Shown piece by piece: positions 5,567 through 10,176 of a stretch of 10,176 bases of DNA. The stretch covers positions 3,955 through 14,130 of the forward strand of contig DAKQ01000025.1 of NCBI GenBank assembly GCA_002496635.1, given 5' to 3'. Source of the stretch: Euryarchaeota archaeon UBA82 (GTDB lineage: Archaea > Thermoplasmatota > Poseidoniia > Poseidoniales > Poseidoniaceae). A program made the position numbers and the translations under genes. The notes under the pieces are model-generated. The model saw only the letters and a list, made by a program, of their open reading frames with translations. It did not search any database and was not told the origin of the DNA. Every line of letters starts with the position of its first letter. Within the stretch, counting starts at the first letter, position 1.

Positions 5567-5584
5567 CCGAAACAGTTTCGGAGG
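5567..5584 (+). promoter_or_regulatory. 15-bp palindrome overlapping the exporter's Shine-Dalgarno site
   Basis: CCGAAAC-A-GTTTCGG (5567-5581) is perfectly symmetric. Its last two Gs are the first two bases of the SD GGAGG (5580-5584), which is followed by AATC and ATG 5589. As DNA it could be an operator; as RNA it could form a six-pair stem with a CAG loop that partly hides the SD. The SD also fixes the exporter start. Confidence 0.5.
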
Positions 5585-5588
5585 AATC

Positions 5589-8153
5589 ATGGACACCTCT
5601 TCCTATGAGGACCAATTGGCTAACTTCTCAGATTTATTCAAGAAATCTGCACTGCCAATTCTCATCGTCTCTGCGCTCATTACCGTTGGACTGGGGATGC
5701 ATTTAATCACTTCACCTCCTGAATTTAGAACTGATCTTAACGACTTTGCACCGAGTTCAGATTCCAAAGATGCTCATGACAGAATTCATGAATACTTTCC
5801 AGATGAATCAAGACCTCTCTTTATCCACGTTACAAGGAGCAATGATGGAAATGTTCTGAGTATTGACTCACTAAAGGACATGCAATCAGATTTGGAAACA
5901 CTTCAAACAGATGAGCGTGTTAATCTCGTTGCAGTTGATTCATGGACGACTTCACCTGGAATGATTCAAATTGCTCTTGACGAACAGTCTCCAAATACGA
6001 CACTTACTGACTACGATACCTGGCCACAGCTGGTTGATGCTATTGTTGATGATGATACGAAATGCGAACTCAATCCTGACGATGCCTTGCTTAGCACAGT
6101 CAACTTTGTTGGTTCGGCCTTGGTGAATAAGAATCTCGATATTGCACCTACATGCAACTATCTCTCGAGTGGTGACGGAGATGCTGTTCCGACTGCCGCA
6201 TCAACCGCATGGGTGCTTGAAATTAATCCAGAGATGGCAGAGGATGAACGCCGAGAGGTTCAAAATGATATTCGGACTGTTCTTTCCGAAATCAGTTCCT
6301 CATCCAACATGACCTATTCTTGTGCATCCTTGGATTTGATGTCCTATGATATCGATAAGGGCACATTTGATAATCTCGCACAGCTCATCATCTTTGCAAC
6401 CCTCGTGGTTGTTTTGCTTCTCTTCGTTGCTTTTAGAAACGTCAAAGGTGTTCTTTTCCCGTTCCTAAGTCTGAACGTAGCTCTTGTTTGGACCTATGGT
6501 ACTATGAATCTCTTTGGGTTGAAGTTCACTGCTTTAGAAGTCGCTGTGGCCCCATTGGTACTTGGACTTGGAATCGATTATGCAATCCATTTGCAACGAG
6601 CTCTTTCAGATATCAGAGAAAAGGTGGAAGATACGGCAGAAGCATGGATGAGGGCATGTGGAAAACTCAGTGTTCCATTGACACTTGCAGTTGTAACAAC
6701 TGTTGCAGCCTTCCTTGCTAACATCATCTCGCCTCTTCCTCCTCTCGCCACTTTTGGTATCGCATTGGCGTTTGGTGTCATCTGTGCATTCCTTTCCTCA
6801 ACACTGCTCATAGGAGCCCTACACGTGGTATTTGACAATGGTAAGCAATCAAAATCGATGTCGCCACTTCGTTTGACGAATCTAACAAAGCCCTTGCTAC
6901 AACTGCACAAGAAACAACAAGTTGCAGTCCTCCTGGTTGCAATTGCAATCTCTGGAGCATCAGTGGTTGGAGCAATGCAACTTGAGACAGACTTCGACCT
7001 TTCAGACTTCGTCAATGAAGAGATGGAGATCATGTCTGTCCGTGATGACATCAACGAGAACTACGATAGTGCTGGTTGGAAATACGTCTATGTGCTTATG
7101 GAACCAGTTGATGGTGGTGTTATTCCCGATGATGGAATTTTACTCGACCAATTGCGAAATCTTCATTCGAAATTAGAATCAAATCACGATGTTGTGGGTA
7201 CTGATGAGCGATTTCCTTCACCTTCCTATGAGGGTCCATATATTGTACTTCGAGATGCAATCATGCGAAACGAATCCTTTGGCAACACCACGCTTGAGAT
7301 CTTTGCAGGTGATGTTTACGAAAAGAATGGTGAATCTGTAGACTTAGGTTCTTTGTTCAGCGAGTTACAATCGAACTACACCATTGCAGATCCTGTATCT
7401 GGGAAAACGTGGAGTGATCGAGTGAATGCAACGGTTAATCTTGATGGTACAAACATTGCTCATCTAAGGAATGAAGTTCGAGTTGAGGCCACAACCTCTG
7501 ACGAATCAAAGCGAGTTGTTTCAGAATTTGAATCAATGTTTGGCTCCACTTCTGATGAAGGACAACTGCGAGAATCACTAAAAGATCATGCAGTCATTCA
7601 CGTCACTGGTGACCTCGTAGTACTCCAGCAAGTTTTGGAAGGATTATCCTCCTCACAAGTCAAATCGACTGCCATTTCATTGGTCGTTTCTTTTGTTGTC
7701 TTGCTTCTCCTTACTCGTAGAGTTCTCCCTGCACTGATTGTTCTCTTACCAGTTGGTATGGCCTCTCTATGGGTTGTTGGTTCTATGGCAGTTCTTGGCT
7801 TGAAATGGAACGTCCTAACTGTTCTTGTTACAGCCTTAACCCTTGGAATTGGTATTGATTATACAATTCACATGTGGCGTCGTATTGAATGGGAACTCAA
7901 GCGTCATGATGATCACTGGGCTGCTTTGAAGACCTCTCTAGAATCCACAGGTGTGGCGTTGATGCTCTCTGCTGCAACGACTGCTGCAGGATTCATTGTC
8001 TTGCTCCTCTCACCAATGCCAGTGATTCAAGACTTTGGCTTAATTACCGCTGTAACAGTCTTCTTTTCGTTAGTTCTTGCATTGGTTCTTCTACCTGTTC
8101 TCCTTGAACTTGCAGCACGTTCACAAGAAGCTGCTGAAGAATCGAATTCCTGA
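5589..8153 (+). CDS. RND/MMPL-family exporter, 12 transmembrane segments
   Basis: 854 residues from ATG 5589, set by GGAGG at 5580-5584; an in-frame ATG at 5508 adds 27 residues lacking support. Topology is that of a duplicated RND protein: TM1 (about 22-42), a large outer domain, TM2-6 (from about 263), TM7 (about 440-460), a second outer domain, and TM8-12 near the C-terminus. Each half has the conserved GIDY..H motif in its TM4 (D330, GLGIDYAIH) and TM10 (D757, GIGIDYTIH), typical of MMPL-type exporters driven by the proton or sodium gradient. Outer loop 1 has C159, C189 and C245, which could form a disulfide. Family members move lipids, sterol-like or hydrophobic molecules; the substrate here is unknown, as no biosynthetic gene adjoins. 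It is divergent from rpo11 and its stop abuts that of the convergent DUF2240 gene with no gap. Confidence 0.9.
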   Translation: MDTSSYEDQLANFSDLFKKSALPILIVSALITVGLGMHLITSPPEFRTDLNDFAPSSDSKDAHDRIHEYFPDESRPLFIHVTRSNDGNVLSIDSLKDMQSDLETLQTDERVNLVAVDSWTTSPGMIQIALDEQSPNTTLTDYDTWPQLVDAIVDDDTKCELNPDDALLSTVNFVGSALVNKNLDIAPTCNYLSSGDGDAVPTAASTAWVLEINPEMAEDERREVQNDIRTVLSEISSSSNMTYSCASLDLMSYDIDKGTFDNLAQLIIFATLVVVLLLFVAFRNVKGVLFPFLSLNVALVWTYGTMNLFGLKFTALEVAVAPLVLGLGIDYAIHLQRALSDIREKVEDTAEAWMRACGKLSVPLTLAVVTTVAAFLANIISPLPPLATFGIALAFGVICAFLSSTLLIGALHVVFDNGKQSKSMSPLRLTNLTKPLLQLHKKQQVAVLLVAIAISGASVVGAMQLETDFDLSDFVNEEMEIMSVRDDINENYDSAGWKYVYVLMEPVDGGVIPDDGILLDQLRNLHSKLESNHDVVGTDERFPSPSYEGPYIVLRDAIMRNESFGNTTLEIFAGDVYEKNGESVDLGSLFSELQSNYTIADPVSGKTWSDRVNATVNLDGTNIAHLRNEVRVEATTSDESKRVVSEFESMFGSTSDEGQLRESLKDHAVIHVTGDLVVLQQVLEGLSSSQVKSTAISLVVSFVVLLLLTRRVLPALIVLLPVGMASLWVVGSMAVLGLKWNVLTVLVTALTLGIGIDYTIHMWRRIEWELKRHDDHWAALKTSLESTGVALMLSAATTAAGFIVLLLSPMPVIQDFGLITAVTVFFSLVLALVLLPVLLELAARSQEAAEESNS

Positions 8154-8723
8154 TTACGAAAGGGCTTCAATAACACTGTTCATTTCCAAACCTTGCTCTC
8201 GAGCAACCAGTGCAAGAGCCATCCAAGCAGTAATATGTTGCAATGCTCGTTGCTTTCTTGCAGCTCGACGCTGTACTTCCTCGGAAGAAAGTCCCGAAGA
8301 GCGTGCAATGAATTTCAATAATCGCTTTGTTGTTCTTGCACGCGGGTCATCATCTGCGGTCTGTAAATTTGGAATAGATTTCTTTTGTTGGGCTTTTGGG
8401 ACGTCTACTGGTTTCGGATCACTGATGTCTGAACCATCAGATTCCTCACGGTAAGCAATCGGTTTGTAGAGTCGCTCTGGCCGTGGATGCCATCCAAGTG
8501 GTGTTACTGAATCCTGAAAAAGATCAATTGGAGAGAGGCTTTCCTCATCTCCTGTTAACCATCCTGCACGAATCAGGGCTTGTACTGCCTCTGTTGCTTG
8601 GTCGGGAGTTAACCATCCCATGTCAAAGGAAAGAATGCGTTCTAAATCCATTGCATCAAGAGCCTCATGTCCACGAAAACAGAGGGCGAGAACCCGTTTG
8701 ATGTCTTCATTTTCAGAGCTCAT
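8154..8723 (-). CDS. DUF2240-family archaeal protein
   Basis: 189 residues from ATG 8723, with GGTGA five bases upstream and ten bases after the stop of the preceding gene. The N-terminal half (LALCFRGHEALDAMDLERIL, then FDMGWLTPDQATEAVQALI) matches what I recall of the DUF2240 pattern: a winged-helix-like start with an FxxKG/FRG turn, a WxxPxQ element, and a short strand with GLL/GWL before SPIDLF and a TPLGWHPRPE end. A low-complexity linker rich in Asp, Pro and Lys follows (about residues 95-130), then a helical C-terminus (LLKFIARSSG to MALALVAREQGL). The family is confined to archaea as far as I know and has no assigned function; the winged-helix look suggests nucleic-acid binding, which is inference. 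No membrane segment or Cys cluster. Translation from further upstream (to 9026) is rejected because it would read the CARDB gene out of frame. Confidence 0.75.
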   Translation of the reverse strand: MSSENEDIKRVLALCFRGHEALDAMDLERILSFDMGWLTPDQATEAVQALIRAGWLTGDEESLSPIDLFQDSVTPLGWHPRPERLYKPIAYREESDGSDISDPKPVDVPKAQQKKSIPNLQTADDDPRARTTKRLLKFIARSSGLSSEEVQRRAARKQRALQHITAWMALALVAREQGLEMNSVIEALS

Positions 8724-8898
8724 TCGTTCACCATCACTCGACTTTTTCGAATTGACCATCTTCCAAGAGTTTCCATCTTCCACATTTTTCTCCAACGTAG
8801 AATGTTCCCTCTCCAGTATAGTCGTAATCCCCACCACTCGGCAAGTCATTCCAAGTGGCAACTCTCTCTGGTACCTGTTCTTCAATTGGAGAGAGGCT
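8524..8898. repeat. 17-bp exact direct repeat in two adjacent genes (8524-8540 and 8882-8898)
   Basis: TCAATTGGAGAGAGGCT occurs at both positions, 358 bp apart. On the minus strand both copies are read in the frame of their own gene as SLSPI followed by Asp or Glu, once in the DUF2240 protein and once in the cytoplasmic tail of the CARDB protein. Confidence 0.7.
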
Positions 8899-10176
8899 AT
8901 CAAGAGCAGCAAATGACGCTGCAGCTTGTTCAGCAGGGGTTTGAGTTGAAATTTCTGGAACTTTCTTCTTCGCAGGTGGTGGCCCTTTCTTTGTTGTCGA
9001 TGTGCTTGTTGGAGAGGTTGCAACATTTGAAGGGCCTTTCTTCTTTTCCGGAATGACTTCTAACTCCTCTTCGATTTCTTCCTGAATTGCAGGCTTTCTT
9101 CTTTGTTTGAGAAGGAATCCCATTGCCAGCATGATCCCGACGGTGCCAAATCCTGCACCTGCCAGAACCAAGGTTGAAAATCCTGCTTCATTCGATGAGT
9201 AACTCTTATTCCAAATATTATTCTCTTCATTCAACTCAGCAATTGAGTTACTCGAGTCGATAATGATTTCAAGATTCCAACTCGACCGAGGTATCGTGAA
9301 TTTAGCACGCATATTTGTTGATTCGGATGTATCAAGACCATCCAATTGCTTCAGAGCCACAAGTTCAGTTGTATCTCCTTTGTTCATGAAGACGCTCACA
9401 TTGAATGACTCGGTGATTCTCTCTCCAGAATTGAACAATTGAATCGTAGCAGTAACTTCTTCACCCTCAATAAAGTCATCATCAAAGGAAACCTTTGTTA
9501 CTTGTAAATCAGGTCCTTCTGAGGTAAGTTGGAGAGAAATCCAAGGGGTTTCCTCAGAATTCGAACCCTGGGCAATCAAATTCCATCCTGCATCATCAGA
9601 ACCTGTTGCCCAGCAATTCAATGTTGCCTGAGAACCAAGTTCGGAAGGTTGTCCAGACTCAGAGAAATTAAACCTAAAGGAAAACAATGTTCGTCCATCG
9701 AAGACACTGATCGGTTCACGATTCATGATCACTGGATCCCAATTTATTGTTGTTGAACGAATCTGACAAGTCACGGTTAAATTATCAGACCATAGTTGAG
9801 GTTCCTCAATATTTGCACCGATCTCAACATTGTTCAAATGGTATCTTGAAACAGGGTTCAATGTAGTGTCAAGCAACAGCGGTGCGTCAGCATCAATGAC
9901 AAAATCAGGTAGTTCGACTGTTAGGAATTTATCAATTTCAATAGGATCCCAAAACTCAAGATTGGCATCATAGATGGTTCCACTTGATTCAGGAACTTGG
10001 AAGGTTGTTGTAAATACTCCATTTTCAACCTGGACTGATTGCCCACCTGTCCATGCCGATACTTGGAACATACCATCCCAAATCAAAGCGATGGTTCCAT
10101 TGTAAGGATCATTAGTATTCGAATGGAAAACGGATCCTTGAATTTGGATGAAATCATTGGCAACAAGAATTGAATC
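8734..10176 (-). CDS. CARDB/Ig-like surface protein with membrane anchor and cytoplasmic tail (5' end outside window)
   Basis: The frame is open to the right edge of the window, so the 480 residues seen are the C-terminal part; TTG 10086 is internal. Outside the cell: beta-rich, Asn/Thr/Ser-rich Ig-like segments (about 1-215), then a CARDB-type domain (about 221-325) starting PDLQVTKVSF and containing GEEVTATIQLFNSG and the typical AELNEENN near its end. A single hydrophobic segment (about 333-356) precedes KQRRK, which marks the cytoplasmic side. The inner part has an acidic stretch, a Thr/Pro/Lys-rich low-complexity linker, and a short C-terminal module with W, LPSGGDYDY, TFYVG, CGRW and DGQF. 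CARDB domains are adhesion- or cell-surface-related; the C-terminal module is of unknown function. The DUF2240 gene follows after ten bases, probably in one transcript. Confidence 0.8.
   Translation of the reverse strand, partial: DSILVANDFIQIQGSVFHSNTNDPYNGTIALIWDGMFQVSAWTGGQSVQVENGVFTTTFQVPESSGTIYDANLEFWDPIEIDKFLTVELPDFVIDADAPLLLDTTLNPVSRYHLNNVEIGANIEEPQLWSDNLTVTCQIRSTTINWDPVIMNREPISVFDGRTLFSFRFNFSESGQPSELGSQATLNCWATGSDDAGWNLIAQGSNSEETPWISLQLTSEGPDLQVTKVSFDDDFIEGEEVTATIQLFNSGERITESFNVSVFMNKGDTTELVALKQLDGLDTSESTNMRAKFTIPRSSWNLEIIIDSSNSIAELNEENNIWNKSYSSNEAGFSTLVLAGAGFGTVGIMLAMGFLLKQRRKPAIQEEIEEELEVIPEKKKGPSNVATSPTSTSTTKKGPPPAKKKVPEISTQTPAEQAAASFAALDSLSPIEEQVPERVATWNDLPSGGDYDYTGEGTFYVGEKCGRWKLLEDGQFEKVE

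Noticed and set aside
5508..5588. 27-residue N-terminal extension of the exporter
   Set aside because: It is not needed for TM1, lacks an SD, and overlaps the rpo11 promoter; ATG 5589 has GGAGG.
5465..5596. 44-residue N-terminal extension of Rpo11
   Set aside because: It has no match to the family, crosses the divergent promoter region and overlaps the exporter start.
8724..9026. Upstream extension of the DUF2240 gene by about 100 residues
   Set aside because: The extension lies inside the CARDB gene in another frame and is a Gln/Leu/Arg-rich shadow of its low-complexity linker; ATG 8723 has an SD and fits the family.
1..10176. CRISPR array, tRNA, rRNA, insertion sequence or defence system
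   Set aside because: No regularly spaced repeats, no cloverleaf with a GTTCRA T-loop and acceptor stem, no transposase motifs and no defence-type nuclease or helicase domains were found on reading both strands.

Overview
This window looks like a piece of an archaeal chromosome. The evidence is a cluster of information-processing genes that are archaeal in form: RNA polymerase subunit Rpo11, aEF-1beta, a short HVO_2753-type zinc-ribbon protein, a DUF2240 protein, a long archaeal/eukaryal-type TruD and an FtsJ-type rRNA methyltransferase. The very tight packing, moderate GC, clear Shine-Dalgarno (SD) sites and a secreted CARDB-type surface protein with a cytoplasmic tail would suit a marine Thermoplasmatota/Poseidoniales (Marine Group II) genome. 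That placement is inference; no rRNA gene is present to confirm it.

Layout, left to right. (1) 1-835, plus strand: the 3' end of a VKOR-type membrane oxidoreductase, followed by a membrane-anchored protein with a His-rich HxH motif. This second gene appears to use a CTG start behind a near-perfect SD. (2) 832-2142, minus strand: a small unknown protein and a secreted, C-terminally anchored thioredoxin-fold protein with CESC. Regions 1 and 2 together look like an extracytoplasmic disulfide-formation locus. (3) 2230-3794, plus strand: rlmE, a 300-bp stretch that reads as a gene broken across three frames, a 55-residue zinc-ribbon protein that has lost half of its usual cysteines, and aEF-1beta. 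(4) 3796-5464, minus strand: rpo11 followed by truD, coupled by overlapping stop and SD. (5) 5589-8153, plus strand: a 12-TM RND/MMPL-family exporter, divergent from rpo11 across a 124-bp gap that contains two perfect palindromes. (6) 8154-10176, minus strand: a CARDB-type surface protein running off the right edge, followed by a DUF2240 protein.

Regions 3, 4 and the DUF2240 gene are mainly translation, transcription and RNA modification. Regions 1, 2, 5 and the CARDB gene are cell-envelope functions. All three convergent gene pairs end within one base of each other or overlap, so the opposing transcripts probably overlap at their 3' ends. I did not find a defence system, CRISPR array, insertion sequence or tRNA. 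The points most worth checking are the degenerate zinc ribbon, the frame-broken gene, the CTG start and the palindromes between rpo11 and the exporter.
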